In this document: piece after piece, positions 50,305 through 63,621 of the stretch
Layout: every line of letters begins with the position of its first letter
Numbering within the stretch: the first letter of the stretch is position 1
Assembly (NCBI RefSeq): GCF_000275845.1
Contig: NW_006766886.1
Location: forward strand, 808,238 to 872,237
Origin: Dichomitus squalens LYAD-421 SS1
Taxonomy: Eukaryota; Basidiomycota; Agaricomycetes; Polyporales; Polyporaceae
Length of the DNA: 64,000 bases
Direction: 5' to 3'
Position numbers and translations under genes: made by a program
Notes under the pieces: model-generated
The model's database searches: none
Told to the model about the DNA's origin: nothing
Seen by the model: only the letters and a program-made list of their open reading frames with translations

Positions 50305-51522
50305 GCTGCCGTAGGGGGGTCAGAAGCCTTGTGCAAATTGTAGCGCCGTGCCACATTGCAATGTCGCTAGCGAGCGTTGGAAGCAGATTCACGTAATTGT
50401 GTACAGTATCGGGGAATTTAGAGGGCGAGGGGGAACTCGACAAGTCGCCATTGCTATTCACACATTTCTGTGTCAATCATCATGTGCAAATCCGCTCCAG
50501 TTTGACTCGGTGTCTCGAGGTCAGCTGTGCATTCTTACTTATCGTCCTGTACGTATTGATGTCTCGACTGTCGGCCGTCTGTCTGATGTTTCTTGCGAGC
50601 TCGTCTGTTGCTGTCAGCTTAGACCTCGGACCTGCTGGGCGGCTTGATATGAGTTTCATCGGTCCGATGCTTGTCGGGCGCTTGAAGGATAGGCTTTTGA
50701 CTTGATGCAGTCACGGTAACCTCATGTCTAATCGTGGTCTTGTCTCTCATTGCGTCCAACAGACGCTCTTATGCTTCGACATATCACCATTCAAAAGAGC
50801 CCCACCATGCGAATGTACGCCTTGCGTCATCTACAGTACTCTCTAGGAATCTAAAGCATACGAGGAATGTGACCTGGCTTCTGCCTTCCACCGCTGCCTC
50901 CGAGGCCGCCTGCCACAAAGTGGCTATCGCTAGTCGATACATCGATCTGGCTTCGTGGCTTCCTCAGGCGTATCGCTAGCGAGGTGAAGTCGCCGCGCAG
51001 TACGGCGATTTGGCCGTGAACCTGACCTTCAGGTAAAGTGGTCGTTCATATGAGCTACCGCTTGAGACTCGCCCTGAGGGCCACGTCGAGGCCGCGGTTG
51101 AATAGGATTTTTGAGCAATTGAAGGACGTCTTTGCCCCTGTGTCGTCCATCGATATGCATCGATCATGCGCTCGGATCGTCGGGACGTGAATTCGGGCAG
51201 TCAATGATACGAAATTTACGTGTCGCCTGCGTACTATCTCGTGTAAGTTACTTGACCAGCGTGTGAGTCCCTCGGAGAGGCTCGCAGGCTTGGTCGTGGG
51301 CCGTCCTTCCATGTCGCGCTTGGAACTCCACATCTGCTTCCAGAGCTTTCCGCCTAATCGCTTGCGGAATATGTAGGACGCTTCGACCTCGACTGACAGT
51401 TCCTAGCTCAGCTGCTCGGCCTTATCCATTACGCGCGCGGCCGGGTGATAAAGGACAGTGGCTCCCGCGGCCAAATGTCTCCTGCACCCCTGGTCCTCGC
51501 CATCTCTCCTCTGCCTCCTTGG
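50305..51522. other. Intergenic
   Basis: About 1.2 kb between the synthetase and the transporter. No exon, RNA or repeat recognised. Confidence 0.45.
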
Positions 51523-53376
51523 AATGCACTGTGCACAGGATGCTTGTCGTCAGCAGTCCGATGAGGAGACAGCTCTCCTGGCGTCACCGGAGCGGAAGGT
51601 GCTGAAGGCCCCGACGCCGCTGCCGCGCCTGCAGATATTCGTTCTGCTGCTCATGCAGCTCGCCGAGCCCATCACATCGCAGTGTATATATCCGTTCATC
51701 AACCAAGTATGACTCCTTACCTGTTCCTCGATGAATTTTTGCCTACTTCTATTATGCTTCAGTTAGTCAGCGAACTCGATATCACGGGCGGAGACGAGAA
51801 AAAGGTCGGGTACTACGCAGGCATGATCGTGAGTGCCTCACATGATAATATGAGATGACTTGTGAAACTCACCTCCCTACGTCGATTGTAGGAGTCCCTG
51901 TTCTTTGTAACAGAGGCAATGTTCATCATGCAGTGGGCCCGGATATCTGACCGCATTGGTCGCAAACCCGTTCTGCTCACGGGAGTCGGAGGCCTCTGCA
52001 TATCCATGCTATTCTTTGGTATCTCCAAAACGTTTACCGGTCTCGTGATCAGGTGGGGTAATACGGTTCCTGTGCGATTCGCCTTACTCACAATGCTCTA
52101 TGTGCTTCCGAGATAGCCGTTGCTTGGTCGGAATGCTCAATGGCAATACCGGCGTCATAAAAAGCATGATTGCAGGTGAGATGGTTGTTTCTGTGCCATT
52201 CTGGTTGAATTTGACACTGGGTTTCGGCTAGACCTTACCGACGCGTCGAATATGGCTCAAGGCTTCGCTATGATGCCTGTTATGTGGTCCGTAGGGGGCA
52301 CCATTGGGTGCGTTCTCCTTTCCTCTGAGAACTATGCGATGTTAACCAAATTTCATAGACCCATCATCGGAGGCCAGCTAGCGCGGCCTCACGATCGGTG
52401 GCCGGACATCTTTTCAAACCCATTTTGGCGGTACTATCCTTATTTCCTTCCATGCGCCGCATCGGCGCTTTTCTCCGCAGTGATCTTCGTGGTCACTGCG
52501 GCTCTCTTGCGTGAGGTAGGCTCGCCATGCATACCGTTATGTCCCGGGCGCTGACCATCTGCCCAGACCGTTCCGAAACAGCCTGTACGCAAGAAGATAG
52601 TCCGGTTCGCCTCTGACGATACTCTCGTCAATCATGAACCTTCTGATTCTCCCGCGAATGTTCCCATCCGCGCGCTGCTCACGAAACCCGTGGTATGGTC
52701 GGTGCTCAATTACGCGGCCTTGGCTTTGCTAGAGATCTCCTACCGCGCCATTCAGCCCCTGTTTTTCTCGACACCGATCGAGCTCGGAGGCCTCGGTCTC
52801 CCTCCGTCGACTATCGGCACCATCCTTGGTTGCTTCGGGATCATGGACGGCATATTCCAAGCGCTCTTTTTTGCGAAGTTCGTTGACCACTTCGGCCCCA
52901 AGCGCGTCTTTTACGTGGGCATGTTCATGTTCATCCCTCTCTGGTGCTTGTACCCGATCATGAGCATCCTGGCGAAGGCGGGAGGGATCACAACCGCTGT
53001 CTGGCTTCTCGTCTTCACCCAACTCGCGCTTTGCGTGATCATGGATATGGCTTACGGTATGTGCCTAGCCGCTCTACTGCCTGGGTTCTATTTCGGTCAC
53101 TAAAGGATGTGGCCAGGCTGCACCTTTATATTTGTTACAGGAGCCGCGCCCAATAAGCAATCGCTGGGGGCCACTAACGGCATCGCACAGTTGGCCGCTT
53201 CCATTGTGCGCGCGATCGGCCCTGCGGGCGCGACATCACTCTTCGCGCTGTCCCTCGATTGCAATTGGGTCGGCGGATATGGCGTGTACGCTATTTTCGT
53301 CGTGCTCTCTTGCGCGCTGTTGTTTGTGGGCATCCCACTGCCTCGCCGGGGATGGACAGTGTGCGAGAGCTGGTGA
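51523..53376 (+). CDS. Major facilitator superfamily transporter
   Basis: Integral membrane transporter of the MFS, in the group of fungal vacuolar or plasma-membrane exporters related to yeast YCR023C and plant zinc-induced facilitators. The N-terminal half starts with LPRLQIFVLLLMQLAEPITS and YPFINQ. Loop 2-3 carries the family signature RISDRIGRKPVLL, and helix 4-5 reads SRCLVGMLNGNTGVIKSMIA. The central loop is charged (VRKKIVRFASDDTLVNHEP). The C-terminal half includes EISYRAIQPLFFSTPIELGG, GPKRVFYVGMFMFIPLWCLY and KQSLGATNGIAQLAASIVRA, and the chain ends shortly after the last helix. Around ten short exons are needed. The N-terminal start is uncertain: ATG 51523 is the in-frame choice, but an upstream exon is possible. 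The substrate cannot be told. Confidence 0.87.
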
Positions 53377-56300
53377 TGAACAATTTGTGAGTAGCTCTCG
53401 CATGCTACCCGCATTGTACCCGAATGCATGCGGCTGACGTCGTGCTCCGAACTTCTGCTCGCAGAATGATAGCACTCGCTGATGTACGACCTTCACGACC
53501 CAAAAACGGCCATTCTAACGCTCTTTGCTGCTCCTCTCCGTGTGCCTTGCAACTGTCAAAACGCTATTGGACGGATGCACTTCGTTAGCTTGCTTTGCTT
53601 GGATGCTGCTGCTGAAGAAGTTCAGTCACCTGTACAACACCCCGCTTCGCCACCGTCACATGTTGACCATCTTACGCACAGCTCGGTCCGCCGAGGAGCT
53701 GTTCGATTACCCTGAAGTTCTAGACGATCACCCAGTCGGGGAAGGACGAAGCATAGACCTGGTTCTCTATTCAGTAGACAGGGTTTGGAGAAGGTCTGTA
53801 GCATGCGGCTGCCGAGCAGCCTCGGGACCCTGCGGAGGCGGACATTTCTCGGCAGCGACGTCGGGTGCTTTGTCTTGCGCAAAGGCCTAGGAGTGCCGCG
53901 AGCGGGTCTCTCCATCGCTCCCGAGCTCGAAGAGCGTAGCAAACACCTCGCTAGCGCGCCGAATTGACCCTCGGGTGTCTACTTTTGCGTACGGTGTCAT
54001 GTACCCAGCCAAGTGGTGCCTGCATGAGGATGCGGAGTCGAGGAGTGTTCTCGGAACCGTACGGGTGGATGCTACGATAAGCGACCACGAATAGCCGCGT
54101 TACCGCTGCAATGGGATGGCTCTGCTGGGAACGGTACGAGCATTCGCGCCGCAGGCTTCAAGCAACCCGACTCCGGTTACCTGTCAGCCAGTATTGAGCC
54201 CACAAATCATAATAGCCTTACCTTGAGGGCTGCTGCAGTGAGACATCATTCTGTGGCCACTCCGTCGTCCCAAAACTGCTGTCAGTTTGCAGATACTCCT
54301 TCTCAATTTCAAATCAAATCAATGTGGAGTGAGTATTTTGACAGATGCCGTACGGTCGCGAATGGCTTGGCAATCAGCGTGGAAATCCAACCCGGCGTCG
54401 TCTATGTACTTCTCCGGTACACAGTACACAACCGCGAGTCCATAGTGCCTGCCAAGTGCGCTTGGCTACTGTACCCAGAAGACGTAGAGTTTAACCAACC
54501 AGCCTCGCGTGGTTTGAGCCTCGGACGCATTGACAGACGCCGGGTGTCGACTCCTCTCTCTTCTGTACCACCACCAAGGTCGCGACCGCGACCGCGAGCA
54601 CCATCGTCATCACCACTCACGCGCATCCTATACGTGCCTCACGAATATCGTGGATAAATCTAATTTGACGCACATAACCGGGCAACTCTTCCTAGTGCGT
54701 TTTCTGATGTCAGTCATCCGTGGCTCATGAACACTCCATATCCACGGCTCACATTATGACTTTTCTAGCAGTGTACATCCCTGAACTAGTGCAGTATCCG
54801 CTCCTCTCCGGCTTGCGTCCTCATTCTCAATGGTCTCTGGCCTAATGGAAAAAGTCGGAAGTGTCCCTATAGTTTGTGGACGGTCAGCATTGCTGTCCCA
54901 TGCGCTCCCGACACTTCCGCATGAGACGCTCCCGATTCTTTCCAAAGGTCCCCCTTCCGTTCGCGCGATTTGTTCCGTGCCTAGCCCCTGCACTGCGACG
55001 GTCTATGGAGATGCTCTATGCAGAGCAGATTGCCGACGATCTCACGCGCAATAAGGTAATTGAAACAGCTTCTTCGGGTAGCATTCTCAACACCGAAACT
55101 GCAGGCGAGCAGGCGCATATTTTTCGGTTGATTCCAAGAATACCGCCCTGCAGAGCCCGTTATTGCCCTACCGCTCACACCCCGAGTTGTGACCAATGTC
55201 CTCTTAGCTCGACTACCATCCTGCCGGCATATATGCTGGTCAGGATATGAGATGATGGTGCTTGATAAGGTGGGCCATAATTTCTTTCCGTCATTCTTTA
55301 GTTTCGGATGCTCGCTAACATACCGTCTCTAGGGGCCAACTCCGGTCTCCGCCAGGACTGAACAAATGATATGCGTGAAATGAAGTAATGGAGGATATTT
55401 CGAAATCACTTTCACAAGTCACACGTGCTACCATTGGTTAGTCCCCTTCCGTTGCGGAAGGAGTCACGGCTTGGATTCAAGTAGACGGCAATACCGTCCG
55501 CTTTGAGCCTGCTAACGAGAGGAACCATTGTTTAGCGTTCTAGAGGACGCTGATTGGAGACCCATTCCTGCTGTCCGGTGGACATGGCAACGTCGTCCTG
55601 TTGGAATCCTGTTCTCCTTCTCAATATAGGGGGACAAATGCCCTCGTCACCCGGGCCCATGTAATCTTTACTCGACACACCTCCCTGCACAGAATAGTCG
55701 AACATTCTCGCTTCATTGCGAGGTGTCACTCAAGAATAGGTGGACTCGTGCGCCTCTGTTGCCGAGCAGGCTCCACGACGGCCTTTGCCGACAGATGGCC
55801 ATCACGTCGCCCACCTCCGATCCCCGCAGGATAAAGATAACTCAGGATTGATGCTCGGTGTTGGGTGCGTGCACTATGTTCACGAAGCCCTGGTACTCGC
55901 ATGCCCGTCTCGGACAGGACCTGAAGTAGTCGATCGACCGTATTTGTGTATCGGTCAGCCTATCCTCGAAAGAGGTGTATCGGTATCCTAGTTTTCCCAT
56001 CTTGCTTGGAGGTTCTTCGCATTGTGCACGCGGTCTGTATCGGCATCGCTTCCATTGTGACAACGGTGTAGGGTCGGACCGTAGGCGGAGGTAAGCCTCC
56101 TCATCACTCAGCGTCATTTCAGCACAAGCGGAGCCCTGAATGTCGTTACCCGTGATGCAGCACCCGAACTTCTCCATTGCGCCGTGGATGTATTCCGGCC
56201 GACACCTCACGACGTGGGGCAACCCAACATGTGCGGAAGGAGGGCGACGGGAGAATACGGACATTCCCCACTTCGCTTGACGGTCGCGTTACATGTGCTA

Positions 56301-56413
56301 CGAAGCGGTTCAAACGAACTTCTCTCGTACACGGTCAGCGCATATAAGAAGCCCTCGAGATCGAGCTGGAGTCTTCAGCTCGCTCAGCTCTCATCCACCT
56401 GTCAAGATACACA
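53377..56413. other. Three-kilobase gene-poor region
   Basis: Only short ORFs in all frames and no consistent exon series. A plus-strand segment near 53640-53800 (LRHRHMLTILRTARSAEELF) has protein-like composition but no identifiable family. The oxalate decarboxylase promoter is at its right end. Confidence 0.4.
56343..56348 (+). promoter_or_regulatory. TATA box of oxalate decarboxylase gene
   Basis: tataag lies 66-71 bp upstream of the ATG at 56414, a normal distance for a short 5' UTR. Confidence 0.6.
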
Positions 56414-58741
56414 ATGCTCGCCTTTAGCAAAGTCCTCTGTGCTATCCTCCTGGCTGGCCACGCCTCGGCTGCACCCGCTGCCAATAGCAGTGCTGTGTCT
56501 TCCGTTGCGTCTCTCAGTCTGACCTCCGAGGCGGTGGGCGCAGCTCCCTCCAGCACGGCCAATTCGGCGAGCGCCTTGGCCTCCGGTACGTCGTCGGCCT
56601 TGCCTGCGTCGGAGACGGTGGCCTTCGCTAGCGACGACCCCAACGATATTCTGTGGTCCCAGAACTCCACCACCAACCCTCAACCCATCCGTGAATCCTT
56701 GGGCGCGAAGATTCTCGGACCGCAGAATATCCCTGTCGCCCTTCAGAACCCCGATTTGCTGGCGCCGCCTACTACGGATTCTGGTAACATGTAAGTTCTG
56801 TATCTGATGGCATTCTATCGGCCGCAGTACTAAGTTAGCCAACAGTCAGAATGCCAAGTGGCCTTTGGCGCTCAGTCACAACCGTTTGCAGACGGGCGGA
56901 TGGGCTAGACAGCAGAATGGTAGGTTCTGAGCGGAGGCAGCGACAAATCCATCAGCTGACAGTACCTTTGCAGTGGATGTGATGCCTATTGCGACTTGTG
57001 AGTCTGCCTGAGTAACGTTGACGATGGCGGAGACCTTATCCAGGCACACCAGCCATGGCGGGGGTGAACATGCGGCTCGAGGCAGGCGCGATCCGGTACG
57101 TTCTCTGTACGTGCGACCTTCATCGCACATGCTGATGAGCACGCACAGTGAGCTCCATTGGCACAAGACCGCCGAAGTGAGTTCACTTACCTGGATTCAG
57201 ACACGAGCAGTTCGCTGACGGCAGTGGATTCAGTGGGCATATGTTCTCAAGGTTCGCCCGCGACGTGTCCGATACGCATAGCTTCTAGATTTCGCGGAGA
57301 TTCTGACCTGCTATCTTCGTCTGCTACTCCAGGGTTCTGTGCAGGTGACATCTATCAACAGCGATGGCCAGAACTACCTCGCCACCGCAGTGCGTATTTA
57401 TTGTACTCCGCTCCAGCTATTTTTGTCACTTCTCACGCTGACAATACCGTTCGTGACGTAATAGAACACGGGTGACCTTTGGTACTTCCCACCTGGCATC
57501 CCGCACTCCCTCCAGGCCACCAATGACGACCCGGACGGCGCGGAATTCCTCCTTGTTCGTTCCGTTCAAACTTATCTTGGACTCGCACATGAGCTGACCG
57601 TCATTTCCCAAGGTCTTCGACGACGGCGCCTTCAGCGAAGACTCGACATTCCTGGTGTGTAGCCGCGACGCTGTCTCAATTAATAGCTCACGGATGCTGA
57701 CCGGATAACGTCACATTCATATCATTTTTGTGCATGGTCATGCTTTGCGGTCATGCGCAGCTCACGGATTGGCTTGCCCATGTGCCCAAGGAGGTGTTGG
57801 CGAAAAATTTCAAGGCGAGCATCTCGGCGTTCGACCATATCCCCGGGGAGCAGCTCTACATCTTCCCTAGCGGTGAGTTGACGGATGGCCTTTACAAAGG
57901 AATGGCTGGATGCCCCCGACACCTTGATTGAACGTGTCTCGTTTGCATAGCGCCACCTCCCGCCGACAGCAAGTACATCGTCTCCGACCCCCAGGGCCAG
58001 GTCCCGAACCCCTTCGTCTTCCACCTGTCCCAGGTGAATGCGACTAAGCTTGACGGCGGTTCGGTGAAGGTGGTCGATTCCACCACCTTCACTGTCTCCA
58101 CGGCGATCGCTGTTGCTGAGGTAACTGTCGAGCCCGGCGCGATGCGAGAGCTTCATGTGAGTACCGGCGCATCGACGACATGTCCGCACCAAAAGCGTGG
58201 AATCACCAACATAACTTGTAGTGGCACCCCACTCAGGACGAGTGGACTTACTATTTGTGGGTTCAGGCACGTGGATCATGCTTGAATAGCTGCTAATTCC
58301 TTCGACAGGGAGGGCACAGGTCGTGTGACCCTCTTCGGCGCGGAGTCCAACGCACGCACCTTCAATTACCAGGTGAGCGTAGCCTCTTACCTACTTCCCT
58401 GTCTTGGAATCGACCTATATCTGACACTCCGCTCCTAGCCTGGTGACATCGGTTACGTGCCCGCTTCATTCGGCCACTACGTCGAAAACGCGGGCAACAC
58501 TACGCTGCGCTTCCTCGAGATCTTCAACACGGATCGCTACCAGGATATCAGCTTGAACCAGGTCCGTCCTTCGTGGCGCCATCACCGTCCCTCGGGCTGA
58601 TCCTTGCGCGATTTTGTACAGTGGCTCGCTCTCACCCCGCCCGAGATGGTCAAGGCTCATCTCGACCTCGACGACGCCACCATCGCGCTCCTGAGCAAGA
58701 CCAAGTACACCGTCGTCGCCGGTTCTCCCTCCTCGGCGTAG
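56414..58741 (+). CDS. Secreted oxalate decarboxylase (bicupin)
   Basis: Mn-dependent enzyme that converts oxalate to formate and CO2; wood-decay fungi use it to control extracellular oxalate and pH. Roughly ten exons. The signal peptide is [20 protein letters not shown], followed by a Ser/Ala-rich linker. Cupin 1 has the metal site [10 protein letters not shown] and the later His in [13 protein letters not shown]. The active-site lid reads [12 protein letters not shown], whose SEDST form keeps the acidic residue expected for decarboxylase rather than oxidase activity. Cupin 2 has [16 protein letters not shown], split by an intron, and [16 protein letters not shown]. The chain ends [14 protein letters not shown] before TAG at 58739-58741. 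Both metal sites are complete. A TATA box and 5' leader are present. Intact by all signs. Confidence 0.95.
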
Positions 58742-61325
58742 AAAGCTGGTGGGTCCCACGTAGCGATCGCGGCGCTCGCTTCTGCTTAAGTCGCTTGAGT
58801 ACTATGTATGTAGGATGATGCTCCGCTTCTTCGGCTCGGTATCTATTACGGTTCAACTCCGCGAGTTGTGTATGCGGCGCCGGGTGCCAGGCTTCGTACT
58901 TCTCTTGTGACTGAACGCTGGGATATCGGTGGTGGTACTAAGTATCTGATTATGCCCTCGGAGACTCGGAAATTCCTGAAGTGATCTGTACACGTTCTCT
59001 AGTAAAATAAAATAAAAAACAAGATTGACATTGTCCGTGTCCAATCAATGCTTTCTCTGATTGACTCCGCATGCAAATGCACGTGCCTCCGATGATTCCT
59101 GTCGACGGCCTGACGGCTTAGAATCAGCTGCAAGCGGTATTGCGGGCTGCAAGGACAACACCCATGCCTTGAATCTTGGCTCCGCGAAGGTCCCTGGCTG
59201 GCGATACGCGGCTGAGATGGTCAGCTCGCTGGTTTATCTAAGGCGTCTTGCCAATCGTTGACCGTTGCGAAGCTTGACACTCTTGGACTAAAGACACAGC
59301 GCTCTTGAAGAGGATGACGTTGATGAACTCCGAAGGGTCAGCCAGTAGCATCGAAGTGTTGATACTTGTAATGACATTAAAGCGGTGATGGTGACAGGGC
59401 GAATCACAAGTCCGAAAAGTGATCGCAGCAGTCCTGATGAGCCGAACATGATGTGCGGACCGGCGGGTGCATTCGACATTGAGCTACGGGTGAACGAAGG
59501 GCCTTGTGGGGCGGCCCGAATGCCCCCCTGGCAACTCTCGCGTGCCGACGACGAGCGGGAGGAGGGCATACCTGGGCAGAACAATATCAGGGCGATGTCT
59601 TTAGGACCTCAGATGAGAAACGGGATATGTCGGCGCACCGCTCACTCCGTGGGCCGTGGAGCACTATGGCACGGCACGCTCGTGAAGCGTTATCAATGTC
59701 GGCGAACTCCTCTTGTGAAGGTCAGGCTCATAAGTACCGCAGTTTTGTCTGGCATAATGTGGGATGAGTGGCCGCCGGAAGTGGAGTTGTACTGGGGCGA
59801 CGCACAGCTTATACGGTACTCACGGGCGTCGCCGAGAATCAGTAGAGTTTAAGCTCGGAGGATCCAGGTTGTCGGTCCTTATGGAGAGCATCGGAGCCAT
59901 CACCATTTGTGCTTACGCCGGCCTATCCCTGTGTGATGACGACGACGGAGGACAGGAGTAAAGCGGGTTGTGGCCAACATCCTATGTTCTATTCCGGCAT
60001 CTGCAATGGGCCTACAGCCTGTCAGTCGCAGTCTATAGTTTGACCGCTAGATCCGAGTCGATGGGATGATTCGGGACGAATATAAGGTGGCTGACTGCCA
60101 TCAGCTGTCTCGGATGCTGTAGAGTTGGGGGTTGTCCTTTAGTCGGATGGATGGATCAACATACACATGGGCGATGACGAGCGTCGGGCGGGAACAGTAT
60201 TGGACACGGTGGTGACTAGTCTCGTGGGTATGGCGAGACCATGCAGTGACTGAGATGTCAGAACGTATTTGCATGCATGTCGAGTCCAAGGTGTAGCAAC
60301 AGTGCCAGCTACTGTGCTGTTCACGAAGGCAGCTGGGCGCCGAAGGTGTTGTACGTCCCCCGTCTACATGGCTTGCATGTTCACTTGGGTATCACCACAG
60401 AAGACCACACTCCCAACGTACCCCGATCTTTCTCGGTTTGTGGCGAGACCCGAACGAGACTGCTTACTGTAGACTTCGGGATCGTCTCGGTGCCGAGGGC
60501 TCCAACCTGGGGTCGTCGCCGCAGCTTCGCTATCAGGCTTATCACTGTCGAGCCGACGCGTGGACTAGAAAGGTGTTCTATGTAAAGCCCGGCCTACTTG
60601 TGACGGATGGATCGCAACTAATTGAATGCTCTCCCCAGGACGCAGTGGTTGGGCAGTCTGAATAATCATCATCATCATCTCGAACATACATGAGAAAGCA
60701 CGGAAGGGCAGGTCAGGCGGTCTTACTATGCGGATTCAGGCTGCAGTAGGACCATTTTGGGACCGGCGGGTGGGGCAGGGAGAATGGGCGATCAGGGTGA
60801 GCCCCTAGACCTAGGTCGGTGGCGTTGCAGAAGCAAGCCTGTATCTACTTCGCATTGACAGTGATGGGTGTGATGGTCGCGTTGGGACAGATTTCACATG
60901 TTATAAAACTTATCGCTTTTTTCTTGGAAGCTTGAACCCCGTTTGCCACAGCTCAATTACCCCAGCAACTCAAAACAACCATCCTTGCTGTACGATACCG
61001 AGTATTGTCCTATAGAGTTAGTTGTTCTGAGCCGCGCTTGTGAGGCGCTTCATCGCATTGCGGGCCTCTGATTGGTTGGTTCACGATGTAGCGCTTGCGG
61101 TACTGCCTCTGCCAGATTAGGAACCCGATTTACGTCAGATGCTCCCGCGGGATCTGGGGCGGCATGTCCACTTAAGTATTCTCCAGAGGCTGGCTGTCTA
61201 CACCGGCCCCCAGGTTGGAGGTACCATCGGCCAGCACCACGCCCTCGAGTCTTCGGCAGCCTTCTCACCTTGCAGTCATTGTCAGAGGCATCCTAGTACT
61301 CAGTGCCGTGCACTAACCCAAGCCA
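58742..61325. other. Gene-poor region
   Basis: About 2.6 kb with short ORFs only. A run of atcatcatcatc (around 60664-60677) is a small trinucleotide repeat. No RNA gene or mobile element recognised. Confidence 0.4.
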
Positions 61326-62339
61326 ATGCCGACCGTTCCCTCAACCTGCGTCCCGGTCAATGCTCTCGACTCCGTCGTCATCCCCGAGGCCGGTCTACTT
61401 CCTCCCGACGAAGTAACCAGTGGCCCCACCCCCGATCCCGAAACGGACGATGTGATGCTCGTGCAGACTGACGATGGCATGATCCTTGAGGTGAGTTGCT
61501 TCCCCTCTGATACGCTTGCCTCAAGTACCAACTCTTCACCTGATGCATAGGCATCCCCTTCTCAATGTCCTCCTCAGACCATCGCGAAGCCTCACAGGAT
61601 TGAGCTGGGATCGCTCATTCTTCATTCGCCTTCATCTATCGTAGGCACCCCCTTCGACTCGTCACCGCGTTTCGAGTACCCGTTCCCACCAGCGGGAGAC
61701 GTCATTGACCAGCTGGAGCCCTTGGTCCCGTCCTTCCACATCCTTTCACCGTCCTTCGCATCATTCCCTCCCCCCACACCCTCCTTGCCGCCCCCGCTCC
61801 CCCTCTCCTTTCCACCCAGTGCAACCCCCGCAGCCAAGCCGCGCCCCCAATCTCGGTGCTTCTCCCCTACGCATCTCAAGCTCAATGCTCGTGAGCCGCC
61901 AGTGCCGCCAGGCCTAAGGCACAAGATCATCAGGGACAACACTGGCGATTCCACCACCATGATCAGTGTCATGGGCTTCGACATCGGCGGAGCGACGAGC
62001 CTAAACCAACCCAGCCGCGGCCGGAGGAGGAGCGGCAGCCTCAGCGGCCTCTCCGACAAGCTGCGGCTCCTCACCCAGACGCCCATCGACCCCTCGGGCG
62101 TCGCGCGTGCAAAGGAGGCCGCGAGGATAGGCGCGAAGCCGCCGCAGGCACACGAAGTCGACATCAAGTGGAAGAGGCATAGCCTGGCCATATGCGAAAT
62201 CGATCGCGAGCACGACACCGATGATGCCACGGGGGGCCATCCCGGGCACGATGTCATCGCCGACATCTTGCGCGGCAAGTCGAGGGGACGCACGAGGCCT
62301 ACGCTTACCCACAGCGCGTCTTCGATGTCGCTCTCATAG
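61326..62339 (+). CDS. Proline-rich protein of unknown function
   Basis: Two exons (61326-61490, 61551-62339) joined in phase 0 give 317 residues. The first exon is acidic (PDPETDDVMLVQTDDGMILE). The second begins with IELGSLILHSPSSIVGTPFD and has a long Pro/Ser run (around genomic 61740-61830). A basic, more ordered part follows: FDIGGATSLN, GRRRSGSLSGLSDKLRLLTQ, AKEAARIGAKPPQ and VDIKWKRHSLAICEIDRE. The C-terminus is Ser-rich and basic (SRGRTRPTLTHSASSMSLS). Dibasic Ser sites such as RRSGS suit kinase or 14-3-3 recognition, but that is inference. No signal peptide or membrane segment. Codon use and a clean donor/acceptor pair support it as a real gene; I know no family. Confidence 0.68.
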
Positions 62340-62950
62340 GACTTCGGTCACCTCGGTCGGACGCTGCGCTGTCCGAGAGACCCTATCCTCCCTTGGATTG
62401 ACAGGCATCACACATCTTACACGCTTTCCTCCTACCCATCCTTCGCCGCCTGCGTTTCCGACCGCCTTTCGGCTTTGAGCACCATACACGTCGCTCTTGC
62501 TCCTCAGGCTTTCGCAGGCTGCTGGCCAGTCTCGAACGAACGGATACGCCCCTCATATGTACAACGCGCGACTCGAGTCGCAACTCTCCGCGTACCTCAC
62601 GTCTTACATTGCTTTTCCCGTTACTTGTGCTGCTGCCTAAGCCAGAGCCGGGTTGACTTAGGGAAAAGCGCATGCGACGGACGAGTACTTTCGGAGTTCT
62701 TTTACTCTCATTATCCCTGTTCTTGCGTCTTCTGGTAGACACACGTGCACGGTTTCGTCTTTCTTGCCGACTGTGTTGTATTCGTATCATGCATTCTTTT
62801 ATGACCCTCACCACTATCCCTAGAAACTTACGAAGCCGTGCTCCTCACCGATTTTGATCTTCTGTTTGGGCTCCAATCTTGGCTTTTGATCCTCTCTCCC
62901 GCATTGTATCGATTCGCTCTCATCCATCCCTGGTATATGTATACCCGTCG

Positions 62951-62980
62951 CCATCCATCCATCCATCCAATCAATCCAAT
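62951..62980 (+). repeat. CATC microsatellite, degenerate
   Basis: Four catc units followed by catc/aatc variants, in a C/T-rich tract. Confidence 0.75.
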
Positions 62981-63436
62981 CCCCTATCCCCCTGAATCCC
63001 CTCCCCATAAAATAATACGCCCACTGTCACGCTCGCTCTCGATTTGCTCTGTCATTACCACCCGCTCATATACGACTGCCTCCGCACCGACCACTCATTC
63101 ACACAGCACCCGCAACTGTCATGTTACCGTTTCCGTGCGCGATCCCTCTCTTTCGATGACATATCGGGTCTCGGACTCTGGCTGCCGTACCATGTATGCG
63201 CTACCTTACGATGCTCCCCGGAAACGTGCAACGTCTTGCACCGTATACATGTCGGTCAAGAACGGACGACTAGCGAAGATGTTGTGGAATGTAAATGATA
63301 TCAAGTACCACATCGGTCTGGTATTGCCTCTCGAAGCGTCTGTGAAGATCGCTATTGCACGCGTCGGCGTCTGCTGCCTGTTAGCTTGCTCGGGTCTTTG
63401 GGTTGCTTATTGTTGCGACGTCGTACCGTACTAGCA

Positions 63437-63621
63437 TGACCCCAGAAGCTACGACCCATAACGTATTTCATGGATATCTCCCTCCATTCCTCTCCAATAC
63501 ATTTCAGACTTGGCACACTTCATTTCCATCCTGGACAGTACATATGGGTGAAATATGAAGAAAATCGGTGGAGGTTTGCATTGAGCATCGCGGAATTACA
63601 CGTCTGACCCCAGAAGCTACG
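63437..63621 (+). repeat. 17-nt direct repeat pair
   Basis: tgaccccagaagctacg occurs at 63437-63453 and again at 63605-63621, 168 nt apart, in noncoding DNA. Confidence 0.7.

Noticed and set aside
53482..53890. Continuation of the MFS transporter or a separate membrane protein
   Set aside because: The transporter already has its last helix before the stop at 53376, and the following ORFs have no helix pattern or splice links.
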